Assembly: GCF_021155765.1 (NCBI RefSeq)
Contig: NC_060105.1
Location: 8,677,501-8,741,500, forward strand
Direction: 5' to 3'
Source of the DNA: Diprion similis
Lineage: Eukaryota; Arthropoda; Insecta; Hymenoptera; Diprionidae
Length of the DNA stretch: 64,000 nt
The stretch's first letter is position 1, and each line of letters opens with the position of its first letter. The translations under genes and the position numbers were made by a program. Below, piece after piece: positions 10,885 to 23,530 of the stretch. The notes under the pieces are model-generated. The model did not search any database. It was not told the DNA's origin and saw nothing but the letters and a program-made list of their open reading frames with translations.

Positions 10885-13800
10885 ATCGGGCTTCCACGTA
10901 ACTTTTCAGACTCAAAAAACATTAGATAATAATACTGTCAAATACCTGTAGGACGGAGCGAGGCCAGCTGCGTATTATTCAGTTATTCCGGAACGAAAGA
11001 GCTACTGGAGTTTACTACGATGAGAGATATGATTCGTCGCCGTTATCGTGCGTCATTATACACTTCGCGTATGCTTGCGTGTATCTCGTCTTTGCTTACG
11101 AGTGGTATTTTCCTAATCACGCTAGTGATTTACAGCTATGCACTGTCTGTTTTTGTCGATTTTTTTTTTCAAGGCTGATAAGTGATAGCACCGAGTTGAG
11201 ACCAACATCTGTTTGGAATTTTTAGGCAGGTAGCTTCTCTTTTGAAAATCAAGATGTATCATGTCTCGTTGTTAGTGTTTTCTGGATGATTGAGATTATT
11301 GGCTGATGAAAATTGACGATGCGAATTGGCTTTCAGCTCGTTTGATACTCGTTTTGGTTCATTGGTCAACGGCGATTTATGGGAGCTGATTTTTGCGAAA
11401 AATATTCTAATATCTGGAAAGGCTGAAAGTTTTATCTTGTTCTGTTTTCTATTTTTAGTATCTCCCTAGATTCGCAAAACGAAATCTTTTATCGTGTATA
11501 CGATCGGTAAAAGTTTTGGCGAGATATTTTTCAGCAAAGATATATTTCAGCGTTGATTTAATAATTGGATTTTTTAGCATGTAACGTTGTCCTCAAAATA
11601 AGTTTTATCTGAGTTATTTCTGTTCAACGTTTATAGATACAAGGGGATCATTTTTTCCAGAGGTGAAAAGTTCGCGACTTGGAAGGTTGCGTGAGAATTC
11701 ACTGATTTTTATGAAAAACCGTCATTTCTGCAGTTCTACTGTTCAACCGTCGTCAATTATTGATGATCAGTAAACTGTCATGAATCTGACACAGCCTGAG
11801 TTTTCATTCATTCATATTACTGATTTATTCGTTCTGATGAAAGAATAAATTTAAAAATAAGTATAATTAGTTCCATTTGTCGGGAAGTTGACTAATTAAT
11901 GTGGAGCATAATACTTTTTTTTAAATACCGCAAGGTTGTAAATGCACGTGATTACTGTGACCGCAATACTTGATAGAGACTTACATTTCTACGTACAACC
12001 CGGAACACATTCTGCGACAGCAAATCTGTTGCAGAGTTAATTAACGCGCAGTTATAAAAATTCGAAGAAGGCAATAAATGAAACTTATCTTTCTGCAAGT
12101 TAACTAAATGACTGAAGAAAAAGGAAATTAAATAAACGTGTAAATGACATATTCGTGTTTTCTCACACACGTAAAAACTCTTGCGAGTTGGATACAAAGG
12201 AGATTTTCATCTACGAGAAGTTGGACAAGTGTTCGAAATTCGTCCCGAGATGTTATTCATCCTTATCAGTATATATGAGTAATATTTAACGATTCTCATT
12301 TACTCACACTCACACACACACACGTGTAGCGGTGTAATGCTGTTCTTAGCTGAATTTATGCAGAACAAATTTGCAGAGATATTCTCGACTGTCTATACAA
12401 TGACTATACATATACCTTCGCCTGAATTTTTATCTTACTAGCACAAGTATAATTAAAACATGTTCACACCAGCTGTAAACAAAAGAAATAACGGATTATG
12501 TACGGAGTTTTTAAATCCCATCTCGCAGAAAAATTTCATCGCCTTGTAAAAAACTCAACTTTGGACCGAAAGTTGGGACAAAAGACGTACGTTTCTGTTT
12601 CCGCCAGAATATCGGGCAGATTCTCGGCAGGCTAATAATCGAACTGCGTAATGATCGCTTCTTTAATCTCCACAATTTTCAAGCAGAATAAAAGAAGAGG
12701 CTCTGCAGATGAGAGGCTGCTGAAGTCCAGTACCAATTTAAACTTAAAGAGGATAGAACCGCGAATCAAAGCAAATTTTTATGCGATCGATATCGTCAGA
12801 TGCAAATTATCCGGCTCTCGTGAGAGATTCATCAAAATTTCCGCATGTTCTATACATCATTCTTATAATATCTTGTCACTGCGATTTGTTGGACAAAATT
12901 GAATTTTTACAGCGATTTTCAACTACCAGATACGGTTTTATAATGTTTGTTATAACTCCTCAAGAACGTTCGAGAGAAATATTGAACACTTGAAATGTGG
13001 ACTATAAATTAGCCACATCAATTCAATAACAACCACGGATCAAAATGATGAAATTGGAAAGCGTAATTGAAGCATATTTTCAATCTCAATGAACATGTTT
13101 TTCAATATTTCATACATCACTGCTCATAGGCAACCCTGCATACATGCAGGTAAGACGTGTAAAATCATTTCAGGCTCTTATGAAAAAACTCAATTGCATA
13201 CTTAATTAGATTACAGCCAGCTAAAGTTTTACGATGTATCATTATTGGAGTGTAGTTTTTTCGGTATTAATTCGTGCTTAAGGTATCGAAGATTCAGGAC
13301 CAACTGTATGTGAATTTGTAAAATATGTTGCATTCACAGCGGTAAATACGATGTTTAATAATTCGTGATACATTTGCGCACATGCAGTTGATATAATTGC
13401 ATGGAAACGTGATATAATTCCAAGATACACCTTTGGCGAGCTTTGATGACAAATCAAGTTTTCAGAGGGGAGAAAATATTTGCAAATCCTGTATTTTTGG
13501 CACGCTAGGATGGTAATTGGTCGCGGGGACAATCAAGTCTGACTATAACTGATAAGACAGTGCTCTTGATAAAGGTACGCGTATAAAACGATCTCTTTCT
13601 CATCACTTCCGCGACTAATAACACACATTCTACCAATTGTCTTGATGTCATAAGCAAGTCTCAACGTTATCTCCGTGAGTTGAACAAAATAATTATAATC
13701 ACCGCGCATCGAGTGCATATTATACCAGTTTCTGGTAATAAGCTTTTTGTCCAAATACGGGAAAAAAATCTTTTCAATTTATTAGCAATACTTGAAATAT

Positions 13801-15179
13801 TGATAAATATTTATTGTTACTTGAGGCAGAAATCTCATTGTTCATTGAATGCTGATAATAATATTTACAGTACTAAATGCGCGCGGTACAAGGCAACCTA
13901 ATAAACATTCCTTTTCAAGTTCAACTATACAAGAAAATACGAACTGCCAATTCTGTTTTATGTCTACTTTTTTTTCACAGCTTCACCGCTATTGCTGTAG
14001 GCCTTCTTTTCCTATTTCTCTTTTGATCGGCTATCGAGATCCGATTATGCATGTCATGTACCATTTCAAACAAAATTGAGATTCACATATTTCTTACCTA
14101 AAATGTCCTTGAAAATTCAACAATCGCGCTAACCACGTATCACAATTTTACACGCTTTTTTTATTCATGCCGTTCACTATTCCGGTTCACCAGCCTCGTC
14201 GTTACACGCGTCTTTAGATCTCGCAGACAACTTTGGCTATCAAAAGTTGAGTGATCATTGACTGAAATACGTCCTCATGTTTCGGTTGTTTGGAAATAAT
14301 TTTGCTGACGTTATTGTTTTTGAAATTTTTATATCGAATCAGTGCAGTGACCAGATCGATAGTCTTACTTGCATATATACCATCATGCACGAAGACAAAT
14401 GACTCCCTGAACCAGCAAGTGTTAGTGCTAATATAAAGTCAGCACGAATTTTTGCTGTTGAAGCAAGAATTTTCATTACAATAGCGAAAATTTTGCAAGT
14501 ATGATAGCCAAGTTGATTTTCCAATTTAGAAATTTAGAAATTTGTTAGCTAAACTCGCAAAATTTTAGCTTTTTCAACAAATTAATTTTTCTGTCTTTAT
14601 ATTCGCCTAAACTTGTTCGCGTACGTGATTCTATCTTACACATACCGCGAATATTGATGATTGTTGGATTATTATTTACTTCAGGGATTGTATTATTTTG
14701 CAAAATTCTTCTGATAAACAAAAAAAACATAATATTTTTTTCATAACTATCATACGATCTTTTATACCTATATCTCACGTTTAAATCGATATTGAATTTA
14801 GAAGAAATCTTCGGGAATAAACGTATAGAGCCAGTGTGATAAAAACTATCGAAGTACCATGGATTGTCAAAAAAATTTTACTGGCAGAATAAAATTCTGG
14901 TTACGGGAAGACGACATTTTTTCCCGTGTATACGAGCAATTTAGTTTTGGTTGCATTCGAATCCACGCCCATTGAGCACTGCACACGCTTTTTGGTACAT
15001 CAGTTTATATTTTATCGTCTGTGAGCAGACGTGTTCCCTCTTCGTTACTACATTTGTTTTTTCAAGTTTTCCCAACACCATTCTAGATCACGTATAAGAC
15101 TGTGATTAGACTTCATTATCGCTGATTTTTGCACCCGTAAACTAATCGCATCGCGGTTAATTTTGGTTTGTTTTTTTAG
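10885..15179. other. intergenic DNA
   Basis: No gene that I can support. A short CA repeat lies near 12305-12325. Open frames of 60-84 codons here have no splice context and read as chance peptides. The missing 5' exon of the sugar porter is probably in this stretch, because its first coding exon is preceded by a strong acceptor ending at 15179. Confidence 0.5.
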
Positions 15180-15189
15180 TCAGGTTTAT

Positions 15190-15201
15190 ATGAAGATATA
15201 G
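15190..15201 (+). promoter_or_regulatory. minimal upstream ORF before the sugar porter start
   Basis: ATG AAG ATA TAG ends one base before the in-frame start ATG AAG ATG at 15203. It encodes only Met-Lys-Ile. If transcribed, it could reduce or re-time initiation at the main start codon. Confidence 0.4.
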
Positions 15202-15202
15202 T

Positions 15203-17751
15203 ATGAAGATGGAGACAGCGCGAACCAAGCAATGGCCACAATACTTAGCGGCACTTACCGGTAAGCGTAATGAGTATAAAAGATGAATATTCTCTGAAAT
15301 TCTCAAGATTCGAATTCTCGCGATAATTTCAAGTGTACATAAGAAAAGTACGGCAGAGTGGGGCAAATTTTTACCCTGAAGATCTTCTTTCAACCAAATT
15401 TTGTTGGTTCTACTCGAAGTGGTATTAGAATTCACAACATTCGACGGCTCAGAATTCTACTGAAATATTTTGGGTTTTGTAAATTTTAATCAGATTTAAC
15501 TGAACTGAACTTCGTTAAACGTTGAAAAAAGTCATGGATGAAAATCAAATAAAGCCTCATGACCTATTGAAAATTGAATAGGCAAAAAACTTGAGTTTTA
15601 TTATGAACTATACGAAAGTAATATTGGTATATAAGTTCATACACCGTTTAAATATAAAACGATTGCCTAGTTTTTAGCGTTTTAGAGTTTAGCGTATAAT
15701 AACCAGTTTCAAAGTAAACGAGAATAAATTCAATTTGCATCAAATTACAATTTTAATTAAAGTTTTATTTTTTGTTCTTCACGCGTCACGTGGTATCTGA
15801 TTGTAAAAGAGCCAGAAATCACGAAACCGCATCAGCGAAAATTTCGTTTGCAATAATTACTGAAAAATTCTAGTAAAACGGGTCTCTATGATTTAAGAAT
15901 TATTGGTATTATAATACAAATGTTGGTACAAGTAAATATTTGGTGCGATTATACATGCTTATACTGTATATTCTACTTACTGCAACAGTAAATCTGTTTG
16001 CTTAGATCACTACATTCAGTTACAAGGCCTGAAAATCAATTTTTTGTAACACCAAAGTGTAATTATCACAACAGTTTCAAGAAAATAATACGCGTTACGA
16101 TAACCAAAAAGAATCAGGTTACGAACATACGCATAAATTTTCATTTCTTACCCAAAACTGTACGTATTTTGCTTACGTTAACTTATGAAAATAGTTTAAG
16201 ACTGTACAGATAATCGCTACAAGAAATATCTCTCCATCCATAATGACAGGCTCCTAACTGTTTTACCGTAATGCCCCTACCTGTTTTACCATGAGATACC
16301 GATCTCTTTTACCGTAAGACCAGCATCGTACAGTCACTCACTCCAAGTTTACAAAACATTGAAACCGATCAAAAACCGTTAAATTATTGAAAACATTTCC
16401 AGCGACAATATCGCTGGCCATAACCGGTTCTCATATCGGTTGGACATCACCGACACTGCCGTACCTGAAAGGAGACAATTCTCACGTGCCAATAACGTCT
16501 GACGAGGCGTCTTGGGTCGCGTCATTTTACCTCCTGGGAACGGTGCCGGGGAACATAATCGCGGCGTTCCTGGTCGACAGATATGGTCGGAAACGAAGCT
16601 TACTGGGGTCTGGAGTACCGCTCTTCCTCGGCTGGGTCCTGATCCTGGTCGCGGACAATCGGCACGTCCTCTACGCCTCACGGTTCATAAGCGGGCTGGG
16701 ACAAGGCCTCGTCTACGTCGTCTGCCCGATGTACATCGGCGAGATAGCCGATAGCGATATCCGGGGAGCCCTCGGCTCTTTCATGAAGCTGATGGTGACC
16801 CTCGGCGAGCTCTACGCTCATGCCATCGGCCCCTTCGTCTCCTACGAGATCCTCGCTGGCCTTTGTGCCATCCTGCCTCTACTCTTCGTCCTGAGTTTCT
16901 CCTGGATGCCCGAGTCTCCGTACTTCTTTCTGATGCACGAACGACGCGCCGAGGCCGAGGCCAGTCTGATGCGTCTGAGAGTCTACGCCTCGAGGTCCGA
17001 CCTGGACCGCGACATCGAGGAGATTAACCAAGCCATGATCAAGGATCTGTCCAGCCGTGGTGGCACCCGGCAGCTCATCGATACCCCAGGAAATCGGCGG
17101 GCCGTTATCGCAAGTTTTGGCCTCCAGCTCGTCCTCCAGTTCAGCGGACTCGCAGCCATCGAGTCTTACACTCAGGAAATATTCGCCGAGAGTGAGTCTG
17201 GCCTCTCCGCAGGTCTCGCCGTCATAATCCTCGGCGTCTTTCAGCTCGCAGCTGGCGTTGCAGCCGCCATATTGGTTGACCGGATGGGCCGTAGGCCGCT
17301 CCTTATCGCCACGACCACCGCTGCTGGAATCGCCCTTGCCGCGAGCTGCAGCTTTTATTTCCTTAAGCTCGGCGTCGGCGTCGACGTCCAAGGGACAGGG
17401 TGGGTCCTCGACGGCTCGGTTATGATGTACGAACTGGCCGTAGCTCTGGGCCTAAGTCCCCTTTCGTACATGATGCTGGGAGAGCTTTTTCCCACCAACG
17501 TTAAGGGCGTCGCCGTCACCCTTGCCAACGTCTGGGCAGCCCTGCTAGCATTTTTTGTCTCCAAGATGTATCAGGTACTTTCCGATAATTTTGGCGTCTA
17601 CGTTTCGTTCGCTTGGTTCTCGTTGAGCTGCTTTATTGGCATCGTTTTTATAGCCTTTTTTGTACCCGAAACTAAGGGCAAGTCTCTTAATCAAATTCAA
17701 GATCAACTCAACGGTCGTAAGGTTGTTGAGAAAAGTGCTATCGCGGCATAA
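15203..17751 (+). CDS. MFS sugar porter, facilitated trehalose transporter Tret1-like (two coding exons)
   Basis: Exons are 15203-15260 (or from the ATG at 15209) and 16403-17751. The donor is ACCG|GTAAGC and the acceptor TTTCCAG, joined in phase 1. The product is 468 or 466 aa. An in-frame TGA at 15191-15193 bounds the N-terminus, which reads METARTKQWPQYLAALT and runs straight into span 1. Sugar-porter signatures, numbered from the second Met, are DRYGRKR at 76, PMYIGEIA...RG at about 126, PESPYFF at 187, DRMGRRP at about 310 and PETKGKS at 439. Twelve spans are expected at the plasma membrane. Two substrate-region motifs have drifted: LQFSGLAAIESYT replaces the usual QQ-SG-N motif, and SPLSY replaces GPIPW. 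The substrate may therefore not be trehalose. The coding exon is much more GC-rich than its surroundings. Confidence 0.9.
16258..16326. repeat. 23-bp tandem repeat, three copies, in the sugar porter intron
   Basis: Units start at 16258, 16281 and 16304. Each opens CTGTTTTACC or CTCTTTTACC, followed by GTAA or ATGA. The array ends 76 bases before exon 2. Confidence 0.75.
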
Positions 17752-18300
17752 TTTTCACGGAGATCGTTAGTCGATCTTTGGAGGCGAGGCATTTAAAGGC
17801 TGCGAATTTTAGTAAATATCGATTCTCAATACCGTATTGAATGATTATAATTAGGATTAATTATCGTTGACGTTTGTCGGGGGGCAGCGAGGCGGCGGGG
17901 GGATTATTTGCAATGGAAAATTGGCGTAAAACTTGGTACTTTTCATTCCTTAGAGTTTTTAAAGTTTCAAAATTACAAACAAAAGCTTAGAAATCACTGT
18001 TTTATTTTTAAAAAAATCTTTCGATCTCACTCTATGAAGGGTAATTTTATTCAGAAAACTATCTGTTACAATATCACTGAAACGGATTTTGATTATTGGC
18101 GTAGTCAATTCAATATGGCGGGTCTTGCTCTTAACCAATATCGACGCAAGGCTGTAAAATAAAATATTTGACGGTGGCAATCCGACAATGAAAAATATTA
18201 CAGTCGGATTGCAGAAAATAATCATCTGAATAAAATGAGCAATTTTAGTTTGCGTTGACCGCTTTTAATAGATTTCTTATAATCTTGAAGCCACTCAAAA
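17752..18300 (+). other. 3' UTR and poly(A) region of the sugar porter gene
   Basis: AATAAA occurs at 18158-18163 and again at 18229-18234. Between them lies a stem-loop at 18177-18212. Small open frames here on both strands are chance. Confidence 0.5.
18177..18212. other. perfect 10-bp stem-loop near the sugar porter poly(A) signal
   Basis: GCAATCCGAC at 18177-18186 pairs with GTCGGATTGC at 18203-18212 across a 16-base AT-rich loop. It sits 13 bases after the first AATAAA. Confidence 0.7.
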
Positions 18301-19056
18301 TAAAACATTGATATTTAAGCTTTTGTTTATGATTCCAGTTTTTTTTTTCACTTTCTTCTCTTTTATCCATTTTTGAAGTTTGCGAATATATTACTTTGAT
18401 GAATACAGCAAGTATTCAGGAGCCTCCGTACGAATAATCCGATATTCAAACTTTGGAAATATATTAGAAAAATTCTTCGTTGCGACAAAACTTAACTTCA
18501 CGACGATCATCGATATACGCTGAGAAATATTCTCGAATACTCGGTTTATGTTTATAAAACATTTACGTCTTTACGTACGTATTATTGATTAGCAAAAAAA
18601 TACATTCGAAGCGTAGGAGAAATATATTCATGATCCATACGAGATTAAACAAAGTTTTGAAAGTTTTGACGGAACGAAGCTATATATTACATATATACAC
18701 AGGCGTTAATTGATAAACGCTGTTAGGTTACGAAAAAATTCAAGTCAGGCTCCGCTGATTTTTTTATTTTAATTTTAGTTTTAAGTATTGAACATAAGTT
18801 AAGAAAACGAATTTTTAAGGGCCCTTATATTCTATTTCGATAAAGATTTCTTGCGACGTAAAGTATAGCGATTTTCATTACCTGTGAGGAACGATCATTA
18901 TTAATATCGAATCAATGATGAAAATTTTACAGACTATATGACAGAGCCAAGAGATCTCTGCGAAAATCGAATCGCTAAGGTATGGATATACAGGTAGATA
19001 TAAAGAGCTTAGGGTCCCAGCAATATAAGAGCAAATTCGCATGACCATCTTTTCAT

Positions 19057-20213
19057 CCCTTTTAGGCAGGGTGTTAAAAATACGACTGAATAATGATATT
19101 ATATTAGGTTGACGAAAGTTTTTTGTCAGTATTTTGTATCGGATACGCGTTCGTTTGCAGTAATATTCTGTCAGATTTTTCAAATTTTTATACGTTCATT
19201 ATTATCCGTATGCCAAGTGTTTGAAGAAAATTTTACAGTTTATTCGGCCCAAATTTAATTATTTATTTTATTTTTTACTCAATCTTTATTAACACGATTG
19301 GCCTTGGTGTACGATTTTTCAAAAATTGATAAATTCCGCGCGTTTTCGATTTCGAAATGAGAGAAAAAGAAGGAGAGAAAGCGAGCGAGTGAAAGAGTGA
19401 TAGAGAAAATCAACATCCACATTTTTTTTTTCCCTTTGAGGCAGGGTTCAAAATATAACAACTGATATTGTAATAATTATATTTGCATATATACGATACG
19501 ACCGTCTTTACATACATATCGATCTTATACACACTCGAATGTTAAACAGCATTCGATCACTATATTATTATAAGCAATTCGGATCGGCTGCAGTGATTTT
19601 GCATCTGGATTTTGGACCTGTATAAGTAATTATATATAGTATGTATCGCGAAAAAGCCTCGTTTGAGCAATGTAGCATGACTAACTCATACGATTCCCTT
19701 TTAGGCAGGGTTTAAAGACTATATAAATAGTAAGCTACGTGTATAATGTATATATACGTATACGTGTAGAATATTAATGGTCCGTCTCTAGATTATAAAT
19801 ATATTAACGCAGTGCTTGTATGCACCTTTTAGAAATATTATCGTATTTCCGTACTATTAATTAACGCATGTTTTTCATTTCGGCACGTCAGAAATTGTCT
19901 TGAATCTCGGTAGAAAATTGGATGTGTGTTTTTAGTTTTTAATTGTTTTCTTCTTGTTATTCTATTTTTTTTTCTCTCTCTTTTTTTTTTTTTTTTTCTT
20001 TTCTTTTCTGCATCTACGAGGAAAGACACCTGACGATTCGATACCTGCATGTGTTTATGATAATTCCATAGATGTGGTTATAGTTAATTAATCGAACATA
20101 TTGCGCATATATATATATACAAATATGTATATTAAACACGAAACAGTGTTCGAATGCGTATGAATTTTTTTAATAAGATTGCACGACTCTCTACAGGTCC
20201 CTTTTAAGCAGGG
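19057..20213. repeat. four spaced copies of a hairpin motif, consensus CCCTTTTAGGCAGGG
   Basis: Copies lie at 19057-19071, 19432-19446, 19696-19710 and 20199-20213. Each can pair CCCT with AGGG around a 7-base loop, and each is followed by TGTTAAAA, TTCAAAAT, TTTAAAGA or TGTAATA. Three are preceded 11-14 bases upstream by GCATGAC or GCACGAC (19039, 19675, 20181). Spacing is irregular (375, 264, 503 bases). The function is unknown. Confidence 0.75.
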
Positions 20214-20501
20214 TGTAATATTAAGAAGAATGTGTACCTATACTCCCAAATTTTTACTATGTAGAAGTTTGCAATGATACCTTTTTTTTGGTTGGATATG
20301 TATATGAATAAGAATAAAATTTGAGAAAAAAAAACAAATAAATAAATAAATAAATAAACCAATTATTGAATCGTTGATGTTATTTAATAACTGTAACGTC
20401 GTACGGATTGAAAATTTTTACACATAGATTTGTATGAAAAAATTTCTATGATATTTTTTTTTTTTTTTTTTCTTCTTCACTTGCAATTTCGTAGGTGGAT
20501 T

Positions 20502-20537
<36 letters not shown>

Positions 20538-23494
20538 AAAATCTGCCGAAATTGGACAACTCATGTTTATATTTCTGCATCATAATAACCATAGCATATA
20601 CACAAATGTCATTACAATATTATACAAACATGATTTTTAATTTTTATTCCATTTTAAACATATCATCCATTAACATCTCACAACACCATTATCTTTACAT
20701 ACATTATTATGCAATTACATTCGTATGTAATTTATATGGACACAGACGTGTGTGTACATGTACAATCGCATATATATATATATATATTAGGGTGATTCAA
20801 ATGAATTTTTTTTTTTTCGAAAAAAAGTGGTAGTGAAAAAACGATTTGAAATGACGAAAAAATAATGCCTGCACGCGGAAAAAATTCTTACTCAAGATTT
20901 AGAGGTCGCGCAAGTCGATTTTATGTATTTATTTAAGGTTTTTTTTCGTAAAATTTAGATAATATCATAATTGCCAGTGTAAATATATATTTTACGAAAA
21001 AACCACTTATCTTGTTCTTTGTTCTTGTTCTTGTTAAATTTGACATAATCCAGTATTTTATGAGATATTTCTCGGAAACGCATTTTTTTAAAAGAAATGT
21101 ATAATAAAATGTATATATATATATATGTATTATATACATCTTCAAAGTTGACGAACGACTAGATATATTCGCTTTGAAGTACGTGCTTTTAATATTCCTA
21201 TTAATCCTATATAATATATAATCGTTTTATTATTAAACAACAAATAATTCTAGAATCGTTATCAACCCGTAACTTCGGACATTTCATCGAGTCTTACATT
21301 ATTATGCTATATCATATTATACCTACCCATTGACACGTTGAGTATAATTTAAATATAATTAATATATATATATATTGAGTAGTTATGGCAGCGTGGGAGC
21401 TATATTGTGAAATAAATTACTTCTGCGTCATTTACTTTCTGACGGAAGGAACAGAAGAAAAACAGAAAAAAAAAAAAAAAAAAAAACAAGAACAACATTT
21501 CTAATCGGTTTACAAAATGAATAATTTTATCTGTATATAATAACAGGGTGAAGAATATATATTTGCAGAATTATCTGTTATAGAATTCTAATCATTTAAA
21601 ATTCTTTCAAGCAAATCATAAATAATGATGAATAATTACAAAAATAATGTAAATGAAGAGAAAAAAAAAAAAAAAAAACGGGGTGTTTAACCGTGTCAAT
21701 TGCGCTTGATATTATTGTTTATATGTCGAAGAATTTCTGTTTTTTTTTTTCTTTTTTTTTTAACCTTCTCGTGTCTACAAAATTCATGAGTGCAAATTTC
21801 ATTATAGATTAAAAAAAAAAAAATTTCAATAAATTTAATCCTTTCTAGCGGTCGTTAAATTCTGCATCACAAATTTTGTTCAATTCGTCTTCTTTGTCGG
21901 ATTATTTGATCGATTTTTCTTCTTCGGGGTCTATTTTCTTTTCACGTTATTAATATGCTACAGTCGAATGGTTAATTTTTCACTTTGCATTGCGTGATTA
22001 CTCAAGTCTGATTGCAAAAGTTTATCCAACGTGGCTCTCATGATTTATCATTTCCTTTCGTTGTATACCTAGACTTATGTACAAACATGGATACAAGCAT
22101 ATGCGTTCATTGCAATGCTGATAATTGCGGTGATAACGGCCCTGCAAAATTTTAGGCTACCTATAATTTACTTGTGTTTTACGCGCGATACCTTCACGCA
22201 TCTTTTATTATTATCATTATTGTGTATAATGTGATAATTAATATAATAAAACTATCTAATTTAATTCCCTTATGCAATTTATATTTACACTATAATTACA
22301 ATATATATATATATATATGTATATCCTATAACATGTTTATTATATAATTTAACATTTGAATTTTTTTATTATACTTTTTTTAGTCGGTTTCTTTTAATTA
22401 TAAATTTTAGTTTTCTATTACAACATGACTTGCCATGCTAAATTAGCGCCGTGTATAAATTTTTTTCGTGTATTTTTCGTATTTTGTATAATACAATAAT
22501 ATACATAATATATTATTAAAACGATTTATTTAATAGAATTGTGCATTTTTGAGATTGTCGCGTATTCGGTTAGACGATAACGATTTGCAGGCATATAATA
22601 TAATAACTATTATATCTACGGATTTAGTTTCTCTAGTATAGAAAATTCACAATTATGCATTTGGATTTATCGAGTCGAAAAAATCGGGAATCAATCTAAG
22701 GGAAAAAAAGTACTGCCTGCCTGATTTGAATAAAGTTTTTCGCCTTTTTTCCGTGATCATTGGTATAGTTATAAACTTTTTAGTTATACGAAAAGTCGAA
22801 ATGTAACACACTAACAAGATTTTCACCCCTCATTCGTCGTTTGTTTATTTATTTATTTATTCAATTCTTCTTCAATCAATATTCCTAAAAATTTATCAAT
22901 TCTCGATTACGCAGATTTATAATTTTCCTTCTCTCTCACCGTCGCGCCAATCGAATGGATGGAGAAATTTTAAGAGGATTCACAATAATAAGGAACTGTA
23001 ACTTATCCCTCGTATTTATATATTCATGTATTATAAAATTTCGGCTGAAACAAATTATTCGGCGATTCAACGTCATGTGTATACGAATGTATTATATATT
23101 GTTTGAAAATTAACAACAACCAGATGAAACTATGACTATCATTGAATTATAAAGAATAAATTTCAACATAACGTATATATATATATATATATATATATAT
23201 ACTTAAAATTCAATGGTATACTACAACTACAATCCATATTTACAACGATTTATACATATATAATCTCATTAACGCCTTCAACAAACTTGTCATTTAAACA
23301 TTATAGGTATGTATGTCAATTATTGTTGTTGGTGGATATGGGTATAATATAATATTACAAGTTAATAATATTGCAATAGATTTATATACCCAAACGATTG
23401 TGTGACGCGAATGCACTTTCACAAGCTCTATAAACTTTATTTTATACGTCTTTCATTATTTATGCATTTATTCATTGATATTCTTATGCGTTAC

Positions 23495-23505
<11 letters not shown>

Positions 23506-23526
<21 letters not shown>

Positions 23527-23530
23527 GGGG
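23506..23530. repeat. poly(G) tract of 25 bases
   Basis: T10 is followed by G25, then A and G4, inside DNA that is otherwise very AT-rich. Confidence 0.9.

Noticed and set aside
10605-10922. 105-codon open frame on the - strand with an internally repeated peptide
   Set aside because: It is a translation of the 140-bp tandem repeat, whose period is not a multiple of three.
14941-14980. TTCGAATCC word as the T-arm of a tRNA
   Set aside because: I could not build matching acceptor, D and anticodon arms around it.
16387-16402. TTG at 16387 as the start of the sugar porter
   Set aside because: These bases are the intron end (TTTCCAG). The true N-terminus is the exon at 15203-15260, which joins in phase and completes span 1.
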